Of a DNA stretch of 64,000 bases, positions 31,430 to 43,690 are shown piece by piece. The notes below the pieces were generated by a model. The model saw only the letters and a list, made by a program, of their open reading frames with translations, was not told the origin of the DNA and made no database searches. A program made the position numbers and the translations under genes. The stretch's first letter is position 1. Each line of letters starts with the position of its first letter. The stretch is from NCBI GenBank assembly GCA_029747015.1, contig JAKOGI010000334.1, positions 252,501 through 316,500 of the forward strand, in the 5' to 3' direction. The stretch is from Carnegiea gigantea. Taxonomy: Eukaryota; Streptophyta; Magnoliopsida; Caryophyllales; Cactaceae.

Positions 31430-33238
31430 ATGAGTACACCACATGGCATGCTTGAGGGGCAATTCATAACTTGACCACCATACTTTAATGGTCAACATTA
31501 TAGTTGGTGGAAGAACCGCATGGAGAACTATGTTCAAGCTGACGATTATGAGTTATGGATGATTATCAAGAATGGACCACTCATCCCGAAAAAGACAGTC
31601 GAAGATGGAAAGACAATTTCCAAGGAGCCTGAAGAGTTCAATGCCGAAGATTTCAAGATGATGGAAAAGAATGCAAAGGCCAAAAAACTCTTGTATTTTG
31701 GTCTTGGTCCTGATGAGTATACTCGCATTTCCGAATGCGAGTCAACCAAAAAAATCTGGGATGCCTTGCAAGTAGCTCACGAAGGTACAAATCAGGTAAA
31801 ACAATCGAGAATTGAGCTTCTTATGAGAAAATATGAACTGTTTGAGATGGCTGATAAAGAAACGATGTTGGAGATGTACACCCGTTTCACCCATGTTACT
31901 AATGAGCTAAAATCATTAGGAAGGTCCTTCACCACCGAGGAGTTGGTGAGGAAAATCCTACGATTTTTGCCACAGTCATGGAAGGCCAAAGTCACGACCA
32001 TCCAAGAAGCCAAGGATATGAATAAAATCACCTTGGACGAGCTTATTGGTAATCTCCAAACTTATGAGCTTAGAAGAAGCTCTCAACTGAAAGAGGAGAC
32101 CAAGAGAGACCGAGGCCTTGCTCTAAAGGCTTTGGAAGAGGATGGTTCGGACCTTGATGAAGAAGAACTGGCCATGATCACCCAAAGACTCAAGAAGTTC
32201 TTCAAAAAGGTCAAAGAGGACAACAAAAAGAAGAACCTCAGTAAGCCCAGAAATAATGACCGGGAAAAGTTTACTAGATGTTTCAAATGTGGTAAGCTTG
32301 ATCACATTGTGAAAAACTGCCCTTTCCTGAAAGAGGAACAAGAGCCCGAACAGTCCAGGAAATAGGGCAGGAAACAAGTTGAAAACAGTTCTGCTAAGTG
32401 CTTCTCAAAGGCAATGCTTGCGGCTTGGGGTGATTTTACCGAGGATGAGGAAGGGACTGAAGAGGAAGATGCTGCGGTAGCTCTTATGACCAGAAGTGAT
32501 TCTGACTCAAATGATGAGCCTCTGGACAGCTTAGCTCAACTTAAGGATAAGGTACGTGGTCTAAATAAAGCAAAACTTGAAGAGTTATTAGTTACTTTGA
32601 TGGATGAGTATGATGCTATTAATTCTGAAAATTGCATGTTAAAGGATGCATGTTCTGAGTTAAAAAGGGATATTAGAGAATTAGAGCATGAAAAAAAAAT
32701 CCTTAAAAGTGAAAAAATTGAAACTGATATGAAGAATATTATTTTGCATGAAGACCTCAATAAATCCAAAGAGACCTTAAGCATGAAAGAAGAAGCCTTT
32801 GTTTTTGACCTTACTAAGCTTGAAAATGAGTCTCCTGAACTGAAACAAAAGGTAGAATCCCTACTTGTTGAGAACAGTAAATTGCTTGAAAAGTTAAAAC
32901 AAGTAGAATCAGACCTTGCTGCAAACAAGCGCTGTAACAGGTCCTCACAGGCACTGAATTGGCTGAACACTCACTGTAACCAGGGCAAAAGAGGATTAGG
33001 CTTTGTAACTAAGCACACTGATTACCCTGTTAATAGAAAATATGTAGGATTATCAGAAAATATTGTGTGTTTTCATTATGGTAAAACAGGGCATTATCAG
33101 TACACTTGTCCTATAAGAAGGTATGCCATGGAAAAGAACTTGATTCATGTAAAACAAATATGGGTTAGAAAAGATGAGATTTGCACTTCAAAAAGAATGG
33201 GACCCAAGTGGATCTGGGTTCCCAAAACTAACCCCTAA
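31430..33238 (+). pseudogene. Element B gag with two zinc knuckles (two stops)
   Basis: The frame starts at ATG 31430 (MSTPHGMLEGQ) and is interrupted by TGA at 31472 and TAG at 32363, then runs to TAA at 33236. The N-terminal half is the copia gag helical domain (WKNRMENYVQADDYELW; HEGTNQVKQSRIELL), ending in knuckle CFKCGKLDHIVKNC at 32279-32320. An acidic linker and a long coiled coil (about 32530-32920) follow. A second knuckle at 33068-33109 reads CFHYGKTGHYQYTC, so its second Cys is Tyr; element A keeps Cys there. The double-knuckle, coiled-coil layout is conserved between A and B. The final TAA sits at the same place as the element A gag stop. Confidence 0.88.
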
Positions 33239-35704
33239 TTTGTTTTGCAGGCTAAAAGTGAGGGGGAACAACCGAGCAAACAACTCAGCAAACAACTAAT
33301 TGTGGTATGTGGATAGCGGTTGTTCACGGCATATAACTGGTGAAAAATCAAACCTCCTCTCACTTACAGCCTCTGATGGAGGGAGTGTGGCATTTGGAAA
33401 CGGCAAATCAGGGACAATTGTCGGTATAGGTAAGATAGGTGAGTCACTCCCCCATACAATTGACAATGTATATCTGGTGGATGGATTACAACATAATCTA
33501 CTCAGCGTGTCCCAACTGTGTGATAAAGATAACCTAGTAGTGTTTTCTTCAAAACAATGCTTGGTCGTCAATATCCACACAGGAGATGTTGTGTTGAGGG
33601 GGAAGCAACACAAAAATGTGTATAAAAAGTATTCTCTCACTTCCCCAAAACAATTTGACTTGTTTAAGTGCTTTAAATAATGATGTCATGCTTTGGCACA
33701 AGAGACTAGGTCATGCGAGTCTCTCACTCTTGAATAAACTTGTCACTAAAGATCTAGTAGTCGGCCTACCTTCCATCAAATTCAATGATGACAAGGTATG
33801 TGACGCTTGTGCCAGGGGTAAACAAGTCAAAACTTCTTTTAAACAGAAAACCTGTGTTAGCACTACCCGACCTCTTCAGATGCTACATGTAGATTTGTGT
33901 GGTCCTATGAGGATCACAAGTCGAGGTGGAAAGAGTTATGTGCTTGTGATAGTGGATGATTGCTCTCATTTCACATGGACCTTGTTTTTGGCTTCTAAAG
34001 ATAAAACATTTGAAAAATTTCTTGCGTTTCTTAAAAAGGTTGAAAAGAGAGTAGGACACTCATTGGTTTGCCTAAGGTCTGATCATGGTACAGAATTTGA
34101 AAATTTAAGCTTTATTGACTATTGTAATGAGCATGGTGTGGATCATAACTTTTCAGCCCCAAGAACACCCCAGCAGAACAGGGTGGTAGAGCGAAAAAAT
34201 CGTACTCTAGAAGGCATGACTAGAACAATGCTTGTTGATAGTGGTCTTCATAGAAACTTTTGGGTCGAAGCTTTGAACACATCATGCTACATTATAAATA
34301 GATGCATAATCAGACCCATTCTAAACAAAACTCCTTATGAGCTTCTCAAAGGTAGAAAACCCAATCTTATGCATTTGAGAGTATTTGGTTGTAAATATTT
34401 TGTGCATAATAATGGGAAGAATGCCTTAGGAAAATTTGATCCAAGGATTGATGAGGCGATATTTCTTGGCTACTCCTCACACAGTAAGGCTTACAAAGTA
34501 TTCAATAAGCGAACCTTGTGTGTTGAGGAGAGTGTGCATGTACTTTTTGATGAAACTAACTCTCTAGTTGAGATTGATGCATGGGATGATGATTTCGAAC
34601 TGGGCCTTGCTAAGAAAAATTTGTTGCTCACACATGAAGAAGTTAAGTATCCTGAGGATGAATCAGGGTCTGGAGCTGTTTCCTTGAAAGATGGGCAAGG
34701 TCTGAGCCAAACAGGGGGAAGTATTGCTGAACCCAGTTTGGAACAAAACCAGCCTAACACTCCAGGAACAGGCCCTAGAACGGGCTTGGGAATAGGCTTC
34801 AGATCAGGCTCAGGAACAGGCTCCGAAACAGTTTCTGAACCTGTTCCCCTAAGTATCCAAGCAACAGTAGAAAGCGTGTCTGTAGATCCGCTTACTCCAC
34901 GACCATGGAAGCACCAAACTCTTGCAGATTCAGATTGGGTTACAGCAATGCAAAAGGAGCTTCATCAGTTTGAAAGGAACAAGGTGTGGCATCTTGTACC
35001 TCAGCCGGAAGACAGATCAATCATTGGCACCAAGTGGGTGTTCCGAAACAAGCTTGATGAGTCCAGAATAGTCACCAGAAACAAGGCCCGGCTGGTGGTT
35101 CAAGGATATAACCAAGAAGAGGGCATTGATTATGAAGAAACCTTTGCACCTGTTGCAAGGATTGAGGCCATTCAAATCTTGATAGCTTTTGCAGCCCACA
35201 TGGAGATCAAATTATATCAGATGGATGACAAAAGTGCATTCCTTAATGGATATCTTAAAGAGGAAGTGTTTCTTGGTTGATAGAAAAAGCACCTCAGGTA
35301 TGGCTCATTTCCTTGGACCCTGTTTGGTATCTTAGGCAACTAAGAAACAACACTCAGTTGCCATGTCCACAGCAGAAGCTGAATATGTTGCAGCTGCTTC
35401 TTATTGTGCTCAACTACTGTGGATAAGGCAACAACTCAAAGATTTTTGTGTTGACACGGGATGCATTCCCATATTTTGTGATAATACAAGTGCAATTAAT
35501 ATTTCCAAAAACCCCTGTCAACATAAAAGGACTAAACATATTGACATTCGTCATCACTTTTTGAGAGACAATGTTGAAAAAGGCTTGGTTTCAATGAATT
35601 TCTGTGCCACTAATAAACAAATTGCTGATATTTTCACCAAGGCACTAAGTAAAGAACAGTTTGAGAGGAACAGATTGGAACTGGGTCTAATTAAAATGAC
35701 TTGA
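33239..35704 (+). pseudogene. Element B pol with large RT deletion
   Basis: PR (MWYVDSGCSRHITG, 33300) is in a different frame from the preceding gag and the following INT, so two frameshifts are present. INT (33616 onward) keeps [18 protein letters not shown], the Asp of DLCGPM, SDHGTEF and VVERKNRTL. Relative to element A, about 130 bp are missing near 34915 (from KHQ directly to TLADSDW). About 720 bp are missing at 35270, joining LKEEV of RT directly to LVDRKSTSG of RNase H. The YxDD catalytic site and most of RT are therefore gone. The remaining RNase H (from 35282) has one TAG at about 35333, then [12 protein letters not shown] and [12 protein letters not shown], and ends at 35704. Confidence 0.88.
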
Positions 35705-36087
35705 GAATGTTTAATTAACCCCCAATGCTTATCTAGTTAAAGGGCTTTTCAGGTCAAGCTTGTTGAAATTATTGATTGCAGTCAAACTTGGTGCTATATT
35801 TAGCACATGTGTGGAATACAGCTTGTTGACACTCGTTGAGGTCTGATGATATTGCCCTTATTGTCCCATGTTACCAAGCAATTGACTGCAGGAACAAGCA
35901 CCAAGAACAGGTATGGCCACTGTTTGTCACTCTGTGCAAATCAGGTAGTTAATTCAGTTGTTGACTTTTGTTGAAACGTGCGTGACTGGGAGATTTAATA
36001 CTCCTCTTTTCGATTGGAAGCAAGTACCCCCTTAACTTCCTGCTTGCTCACGTCACGCCCCAGTCACCCAGAACCCTCTCAATTTCG

Positions 36088-36158
36088 CTCTCTCTCTCTC
36101 TCTCTCTTTCAATCCTAAACCCTAAATCTCCAAAAACTCGAGCTCCTCTTCAACATCA
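36088..36158 (+). promoter_or_regulatory. Promoter-like leader of the env-like ORF, element B
   Basis: A CT microsatellite (36088-36109), telo-box AAACCCTAA (36117-36125), pyrimidine-rich leader and ATCAATGGT (ATG 36159). Same order as in element A although the intervening sequence is unrelated. No clear TATA box was seen here. Confidence 0.4.
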
Positions 36159-38085
36159 ATGGTGAATTCCGGCAGCAGCAAACGCAGCACCACCATGTCT
36201 CATGCCTTAGTCCCGAAGCGCCCACGCATGGCGTCGCCACCAACACCCATTGCTCTGCCCCTATCTACGACGGCCGCGACTGCACAAATCAGAGGTATGG
36301 GGTTTGATTCTCTACCCCCTTTACCGATTTACTCTAAAACTTTTGGATTTTTGAAATGTCTGGACTTGCGAATGGTGGGGCTGAAATTGGACGATGTTCC
36401 ACCGGTGTTTGGTTGGGATTTGGAGTTGTTTGAACCCAATGTGAAACCGACTGGGTTTAAGGGTGTCTTTGAAACCAACAAGTGTCTGGTTGAGTCTGAT
36501 ATGGCACGAACAGGGTCTGAACCTGTTCCTGAACTGAGGAAAACCCGAACAGGGTCTGCCCCTGTTTTCTTTGACATAATGGATGACCCCATCATAAATT
36601 TAGATCGAGTGGAAGACCTTGAGGAGACTAACACTGATGGGTCTGAGTCAACCATAGAGGTCCCATAACCGCAGCCCTTCCAGAGAACTAAATCAGTTGA
36701 GTGGGGGCCTAGACGTCGGTTTAAAACCACCACTTCAAAACCTGTTTCCACACTTGTTCATAGACGTCGAACCCGCAGTTCTGGTTCACTCTCTAGTTCT
36801 TCCCAGCCTAAACAAGTACCTGAACCTTCTACTATAAAAGCCTCTACCAAATCCACTAAAGAATCTACCCAGTCTCCATCAACCACAACCCAAAGCACCC
36901 AAACCAAGAGAAAAGCTGCTCCAGAACAAGCCCCAGAATAGGTGCCTAAAGAATAAGAACCTGAGGAAATTGTTTCCAAACAGGTGCCTGGCCCTAGTTC
37001 ATCAGTGAAGCCTTCTTCCAAGCGAGCCTCATCAAAGAGAAAGGCGGCTTCAGCTCAGACTGTGCCCACAAAAGCCAAACCTGATGAACCGAAATCCAAG
37101 AAAGCCAAAACTACCATGCCCACAGGAGACCGAGTTGCCCATTTTCTTCAAAGAAGTGTAGTACGGGGCAAAATTGTCAAAATTGCCTATTTTCATAAAT
37201 AGGGCCTGGAGATGTTCCTGGAAAGCTTACTGCCCAAGGTTGACTAGATCTCTTTGCAAACACCCAGAGAGGGTGTTCTGTACCAGAGTTGGCTGAATTC
37301 TATGCCAACTATCAGGTCACCAACGGAGTGGTGACAAGTATGGTCAATGGGAAGAGGATACGGTTCAATGCTCAGGAATTGGGAGACATTCTGGGCATTC
37401 CTACTGAGGGCTTTGGGGTGTATGTAAGAGAAAACAAGGCAGTACTTGGAGCTGAAAGATTGCACCAATTGACTCAAAGGTTGAGTCAACAACCAGGGTC
37501 GCGAACACCCAGGTCAGTTAAGAAATGGGAGATGACACCGTGTCACCGATTGCTCTTCTGGTTCATCATCAAGAACATCATCGCCCGTGGCCAAGGGCGT
37601 AACCTTGCAGATGCAATGGATCAATGCCTGACCTGGACCGGGGAGAGCAGATCAACCTCCCAGCCATCATGATCAGTTATATCTCCCGCATTGCAAACAC
37701 GGCCAGAGAACATGACCTGGGGTATGGATTTCTTCTGACTTCAGTCTTTGAGCACTTTAGGGTTTCTTTGCAGAAGAAGGTAGGGGTGTAAGTAACAGAT
37801 GAAATAGGAAGCAGCACCCTGATCAGTTGTGGGTTTAAACTTGCAAAGGGTGAGCCTTCTGGTTCCAAACAGGGGCCTCAAACACCCTTCACCCCTGTCT
37901 CTGGTCCTTCCTCCAGTGAGCCTTCTGTTGATGCCTTGCTTCTGGACCAAAACTGGTTGAAGACCGAGCTCACTGAGGTTAAAGTTGCACTTGCCGAGGA
38001 GAAGGCTCTCAATGCCAAGCGCCATGAGGATCTGATGTCCATTCTCTCCGTCCTCACAGCCAAACTCTCTTCTCCTCCACCCTGA
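36159..38085 (+). pseudogene. Element B env-like / extra ORF (broken)
   Basis: Counterpart of 24291-26192. It opens with a basic Ser/Pro stretch, then IYSKTFGFLKCLDLRMVGL (compare LYKPFKFLKSLSLHSVGM in A). A long Thr/Ser/Lys-rich middle contains RRR and KKAK clusters that could act as nuclear signals. The conserved domain (HFLQRSVVRGKIV, ELAEFYANY, LGDILGIPTEGFGVYVRE; 37130-37440) and a C-terminal coiled coil with KRHEDLM follow, and it ends at 38085. Stops occur at 36666, about 36939, about 36954 and about 37200, with at least one frameshift before 37289. The protein is strongly diverged from A in the middle but alignable at both ends. Its function is unproven; env-like is a positional name. 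Confidence 0.72.
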
Positions 38086-38529
38086 TCCTACCCTGTTCTG
38101 CCTCTCTTGATTCTCCAACTTGTTCACAACAACTGTTTCTAACTCTTTGGTTGTGCTTTGTGACTGATAATGGTTTATGCTAATCTTGGTTGTGCCATGC
38201 TTATCTTCTTATTGCTATTTGTTTATGCGTGACTCGGATGGCCAATCTCATTAACGTACCATATACTTGAGTGTATCGTAGGTTGTCTTTCCTCCATTAC
38301 CCAAGAGGTGGTGACTGCAACCACCTTGCTTCTCTTGTTTAACTTGACCACCCTTTTTCGATGATGTCAAAAGGGGGAAGATGGGCATGACCAAGATCAT
38401 TTCAGTTTGACCTAGCTTCAGTTGACTTCTCAAAACAAAGAGGAGGAAGATGGGCTTGACCATGAACGTTTTATCTTGAAACCTACTTTTGCCTTTTATG
38501 TCAATATGGTCATTTGGTTTGTCATCATC

Positions 38530-38543
38530 AAAAAGGGGAAAAT
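38530..38543 (+). other. Polypurine tract of element B
   Basis: AAAAAGGGGAAAAT immediately precedes the TGTTGGG start of the 3' LTR. Confidence 0.85.
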
Positions 38544-40126
38544 TGTTGGGAAATTGTTGACCCCATCATTATGTAATGTAAGGTTTTGATGATAACAAAC
38601 ACAAATGGAATATACACTTGAGTGTGTTAATCGAACAGATTCCAAATACTGTTTGGAAAACTTTGAAATTGCTTGATTAACCATGGTCGAGAACAGGTCT
38701 TAAGAACAGGTCCTCAGAACAGTTGAATGGCAAAGAACTTAAAGCACATCAAAGACATGGAGTACTTCAGAAATAGCCCAGGGAACAGTTCTGAGTAATA
38801 TTGTAGCAACAGGTCTTAAGAACAGTTTCTCAGAACAGCTGAATGGAAAAGAACTTAAAGCACATCAAATACATGAAGAACTCCAGGAACAGTTCAGGGA
38901 ACAGTTCTGAGTAACACCACAGCATTGAAGTAACAAGTCAAGATCCTATAGATGCTATCTGGTGGATTCAACAAGAGTCTTGGTCTGTTTTAGGTTTTAT
39001 TTTCTTAGATTCTTGTTAATATGCCACTTGGAAGAACTCGATTTAACATTACCTTGAATGATTTTTAAGAACACTATCTCAGATCAGTTCTGAGATCAGG
39101 GTTCAGACTTTTTTCAAGCCAAAACGATTTTTCACAGTTTTTTTCCAAATCTTGGGCTGACGTTTTTGAAAATATTTGAGATAAATAATCTGTTATCATT
39201 AAACCCAGGATAAGTTAATCTTTGGCTTTGAAAATATATTGTGGAGATTTTGAGTCTAGCTTTTAAAGGAAATCTTTTACAAAATAAATCAAACTCTTGT
39301 TTTTGGAATATAAGATAGGAAATTTCAGGATTTGGCAACTGAAAATATTAGTCACTTTCCATAATCTTTTTAGGAGCAAAAAGATCTTATACTTGTGGAT
39401 CAAGCACACAAAAAGATCTTGTTGCCCTCTACTATTTAAGGAGCTTCTCCACCTCCTCATTGAACACACACACACGGTTTTATACACGGCTTGCACACGA
39501 TTTCATAAATTTTTGAGAAAGCTTTTTGCACGGTTTTTTAGGGATTTAACTTGCAAATCATATTTTCTGAAAAACCTTCAATGTGTGTGTGAAAATTGAG
39601 TCATCTTCCTTGGCATACTAGGAGCAAAAATTGTACCTTTCATTCACTTAGTTAGAAGCACAAAAGTAAGGTATTTTTATTCTCTTCTTTCATCAAAGTG
39701 AGAGTTGAGTGTGTCCAAGCCTAGGGAGGCTTTGGACGTGTGTAATTCGTCTTGGGGAGACGATTACGTGAGTGTGTCCAAGTCTGGGAGACGAGGACGT
39801 GGTGTGTAACTAGTCTAAGGGTAGACAGTTACGTGTGTTGCAATTGTAACAGAGAAGGTTACCTTTGTAACGTGTTTAGCCCGTTTAGTGGAAGTGTGTG
39901 AAAAATCCTACAGGGGTAGGTCGTGGTTTTCGCCTCGGTTGGGCTCGAGGTGTTTCCACGTAAAAATCTTGTGTTCTCACTTTTCAATTATTTTCGCTGT
40001 TTTACATCTTCTGTGCACGTTACAAACAGTCTGCCCAAACAAGTTCCAAGCCTGTTCCCAGAAACTGCGAAAATCTACCAACACAATTCACCCCCCTCTT
40101 GTATTAGTGTACTCTCAATTCTAAAA
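38544..40126 (+). mobile_element. 3' LTR of element B
   Basis: A 1583-bp LTR matching 29794-31373. TATTTAAG lies at 39433-39440. The final TCTAACA has become TCTAAAA, and the TSD GTTTT follows at 40127. Confidence 0.92.
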
Positions 40127-40131
40127 GTTTT

Positions 40132-40515
40132 GTAGGCAATAAATAGAATTGCTCAAATCATGGATAATTAGTGCAAAATGCGCTCAGAGTTAGTGATGTT
40201 AACCCAGATATACCCTGAGGACAGCCTAGGATAACGGTGGAGCAAACCGAGGACAACAAGCACAAAAACTTGCAGACAAAAACAAGAAGAAGAGGGCAGA
40301 GGGTTGGCACAGGGTGCCTTTGCCGTGTGGCCCGACCTTGCCACACTCTACCCTGCCTTGCTTCTATTATTGGCTTATAGAGGTTTGGCACGGCTTTCCT
40401 GTGGCACTTGGTATGACTCTGCAAAACCTACTACATCGAGATCTATTTAAAGCCTTTTTTCCCCATTTATGGAAGGATCTAATTTTGAGCTCTTAGGAAT
40501 AGGCTTTAGCCTAGG
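40132..40515. other. Short host segment between element B and the Tat-like element
   Basis: Continuation of the host DNA split by element B, followed by moderately GC-rich sequence. No gene was recognised. CTAGG at 40511-40515 would be the left TSD of the Tat-like element; the right side is outside the window. Confidence 0.45.
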
Positions 40516-41200
40516 TGTTTTGGGAATTTTCGGTGTTATTGAGGATAACGTGAGATGAGAGAGTGGCCTTACGTGATAGCACGTGCAGATCAGCTGACCA
40601 TCCTCTCCTCGAGTGCTGAACCTGCAAAAAAAGGCACCCCCGGGTTGTGGCTCGGGGAACGCCTCTCTAACGGTCAAGTCAAAGGAGGGTCCTAGTAGAA
40701 GACAAAGCAGTCAAAGAGCGTGTATGTAAAATAGGAAAATATTCCAGAGAACCAATCCCATTTTCGAGGTAGGTAGGTGGGTATTTATAACCCCTATATC
40801 GAAGGGTAAAATTTCACTTGGGGGGTTCTCTTAATGGGTTGTCAATCAGTCTACTCCCCTGGGCCCCTGAATAAGGCCCCAAGGATCTCGTCGGGTCCTG
40901 TTATGCCCGACTGAGCTTGGCCCATGATCAGAAATGTGTGGGCCCAGATAGAAAATCATATTTTCTAGATCATTTAGCCCTTCACATTTTGCCTGTACAT
41001 AGGCCCAACCGAATAGTCAGGCAAAATGTGGAGTGCATCCGTGTAATGAAGGTCGATGCACCTCGGGAACTAGCGTACTTTCGGTCGGTCACCCTATCTC
41101 AAACCGACACTAAGCTGTCGGCCTGAGGCTTGTTTGGACTTTTGAAATAGCCTAGTTCCTGAGGCTGGATGGTGGCGTGGGAAATCACCCGCTTTCGGTG
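40516..41200 (-). mobile_element. Left (3') LTR of the Tat-like element, inner end uncertain
   Basis: The outer end is fixed by similarity to 63912-64000. The inner end could not be placed because the opposite LTR leaves the window after 89 bp; it lies somewhere before the TATA box at 41201. Contains CACGTG at 40580-40585. Confidence 0.55.
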
Positions 41201-41208
41201 TATAAAAT
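41201..41208 (+). promoter_or_regulatory. TATA box of antisense module 1
   Basis: TATAAAAT lies 67 nt before the ATG of the first small ORF, a position consistent with a plus-strand promoter. Confidence 0.4.
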
Positions 41209-41274
41209 GGGCCTGTCTAGAGCTGCTTTTCATGCTTAGTGTGCGAACTTCACTTTCATAAAAGGTATTCCAAG

Positions 41275-41710
41275 ATGGGGTTCCCTCACACGCTGAAGAC
41301 AGATGAGATGACCCTGTATATCCTAGAGAACTTTAAGTGGTACCGTAGGGAGGTGGCCTTTTCTCCTCTACCCCTCCCGTCTGATTACGAGGACCTATGC
41401 CCGAATTTTGACCTTGCTGCGGCTAAGGAGGCTGCCCGAAACTTTGAGCCTCCTGACATGCCCCAGGCTGTGTTCCTTGCGATGCTGCTCAATGATGATG
41501 TGAAATTAGGCATTCTGCGCGGGTGGTTAATTGACATAATGGAGTCGGCCTTCAAAGAGTTGCGATGGAGCATGTTCCAAGCATGGTTGGGACGCAACAA
41601 GAGCCGCATCTTGTAAGCACGCGTCCAGAGATAGACAATGACCAGGATAAGGATGAGAGCTCAGGGTCTGGTGACGCGTCCCTCCTCCTAGTGATGACGG
41701 CGAAGTGTAG
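41275..41710 (+). pseudogene. Antisense small ORF, copy 1 (frameshifted)
   Basis: First of three homologous ORFs on the strand opposite the Tat-like pol. It starts MGFPHTLKTDEMTLYILENF, then LPSDYEDLCPNFDLAAAKEA, MPQAVFLAMLLNDDVKLGIL and ELRWSMFQAW. The first frame runs to 41616, but comparison with copies 2 and 3 shows a frameshift near 41575. After it the acidic tail DKDESSGSGD and PPSDDGEV end at TAG 41708-41710. The full-length family protein would be about 140-150 residues: a helical globular part with conserved Trp and Phe, then an acidic Ser/Gly tail. There is no named domain that I can assign with confidence and no transmembrane segment. Confidence 0.65.
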
Positions 41711-41875
41711 AGTTTGGGCATATGTCGACCTTCATTATGCTTGCTCCCTTCACTTCATGTCGTTTTTTTTTTTTTTTTTTGCCATGTACTTCTTGAACGT
41801 TGATAATAAAATGTCGCCTTTCTCTTCATGGCCTCGCCTTTAGTCATGTGCTTTTATTTAATTTGACTTGTGGGC

Positions 41876-42080
41876 CGTGCTATAGGGGACTGATCCCTTG
41901 ATGATGCTGTTGAAAGGTTGTTACCTAAGAGGCTTGGTACCCGGGTCCCAGATTGTAGCGACTAGCCATGGGGCTTCGTTGTAGAGTCCTCGGCCAGGTA
42001 GGGGTACAAAATCGTGGCAGCTAGTCCGTGGGCTGCGCTGCAAGGCTGTGAGCCCCTTCTGGTGGTTAGGGACATTCGAA
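41876..42080. repeat. Degenerate 60-bp palindromic repeats after copy 1
   Basis: Recognisable fragments of the 60-bp repeat seen intact at 57440-58192: TAGCGACTAGCC, GGCAGCTAGTCC and GAGCCCCTTCTGG. Strongly decayed. Confidence 0.45.
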
Positions 42081-42102
42081 GTAGGTCTTGAGTACTCAGG
42101 TG

Positions 42103-42110
42103 CCACGTGG
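42103..42110 (+). promoter_or_regulatory. G-box upstream of antisense module 2
   Basis: CCACGTGG, the core bound by plant bZIP and bHLH factors. Equivalent CACGTG cores precede modules 3 (52856) and 4 (54230). Its TATA box is now at 51829, on the far side of the Athila-like insertion. Confidence 0.45.
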
Positions 42111-42144
42111 CGCAAGGGAGATCTGTAACCACCTCGATGGGCGT

Positions 42145-43678
42145 TGTTGATATAAGAAGAAGCCGCAAGCGCATGGTGTAAATTTGTAGTATGATCCAGT
42201 GAATACGGATCGTTCCGACGAAGATGATAGTATCGAATTTATTTTCACCACTTTATTTGCTTAGCTGTTGGTAATTGAGCTACTAAATAAGATTCACCAA
42301 AACAATGCCGAAACTACTAGCTAAAATTAGACAAATAAAATAAAATAACCATAAATAAGGAAACTAATGAAATGAACGACACCTAATAGATGAGAAGCAG
42401 ACAGTTAACCAAACAAAGTTTAATAAGTTACTAAGGATAAACAAATCAAAGCTAACATATGATAACAAGAATGAAGCAACCTTCTGTAAGATGGCTAAAA
42501 GCATAAACAAAGCATTTTATTGGCAATAAATGAGATGACATCCAAAGAAGAGCACAAAAGCTGGGTAAGTGTAATGAGTCAGAGAAAAGAAAAAGGGAAA
42601 TAAAAATAAAATAAAATTGGAGACAAGGGGGAAAAGGGAAACTGGGAATGAAAAATAAAATAAAACTAATTAATTAACAAAAGAACAGTACGAAAGCTGG
42701 GTAAATGCAAAGCAATGATGGAGTTGAAAATGAACCAAAAATAGAGCATGAAGAACATCAAGAATAGGGCACTCAAACCACGAAAAATTGAGTCAAAATT
42801 TACCAATTAATTCAACTTAGTAGTCAAATTATCAACAAACTACAAGACAAAAACCAAGGAATTGTTATTCAAGTAGCTTGAAGCTCAAGAATGATTTCTC
42901 AGGCTCTTGAATTAAAAATGGAGGAGAGCCTAAAACCCACGAAAATCTGAACAGGGTAAGACAATATTGAAAGAAAGCTGAGATTATAGTTTGAACTATG
43001 GCTAGTAAACTGATTGCTGAAGAAAATTGATGCCATTAGCTTCCTCACAACCCTATTTATACAAAAATTTACAATCCTAATCAACCTCTTAACTCCCACA
43101 AAATCAAGTGACTACTCCTATTTTCTTCGCTACTCATGGTTCGTTTCAGTTTGAGCCTCCAATGCGTTCAAGCTTGGCAAAAAATCAGGGATTTGCTTAC
43201 TAGGTCTTGTTGGATGGAGGTGGTGGCCACCCAAAAAATCTGGGTTGTGAAGATTTGGTGGTTGAGATTAGAGCGTTCGAACAGAGAGAGAGGGAAAACG
43301 TATGAAGATGGTGAAGTTAAAGAACTGAAGCAAGGGAACGGGGTTTTCAGGGGTCTGCGATCGAGAGGGAGGAGAGAAAAAATGAAATGGTGTGGCAGGG
43401 TTATAAGGCACGTGCCCAGCATATGGGGGGAATTTGGGTTTCTTAAATTTATTTTCTGATGGTAAAAGAAGAAAAAATAAATATGAGGTGGGTTGGGCTG
43501 TATTTTTGTTGGTTGTAGTTTCAACTTCTCTTCTCAGCCCAATTTATCACTTTCTCCAATTTTTTTGATTTTATTTGTAGAAATAAACAAAGCCAAAATA
43601 AAAATTCTGAAATAATGATTATTTTGAGCCAAAATCATAGTTTTAGAATCATAAAATTCCATGATCTTTTGATCAACA
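42145..43678 (-). mobile_element. 3' LTR of the Athila-like element
   Basis: A 1534-bp LTR in reverse orientation, collinear with 50282-51796 with small indels and substitutions throughout. Confidence 0.9.
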
Positions 43679-43690
43679 AATACCCCCATA
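43679..43690 (-). other. Polypurine tract of the Athila-like element
   Basis: On the minus strand TATGGGGGTATT abuts the 3' LTR, in the expected position. Confidence 0.75.

Larger units (their letters stand above)
29794..40126 (+). mobile_element. Element B: complete-ended SIRE-like copia, TSD GTTTT
   Basis: A 10.3-kb element bounded by LTRs of 1580 and 1583 bp. TSD GTTTT lies at 29789-29793 and 40127-40131. The order is 5' LTR, PBS, gag, PR-INT-RT-RH, env-like ORF, PPT, 3' LTR. It has all cis signals, but its genes are broken. Gag has two stops, the PR/INT boundary is frameshifted, most of RT and the start of RNase H are deleted, and the env-like ORF is interrupted. It therefore could only move with help. 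The two LTRs differ at a few percent by eye, somewhat more than the copies of the F/LTR-A duplication. Confidence 0.93.
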
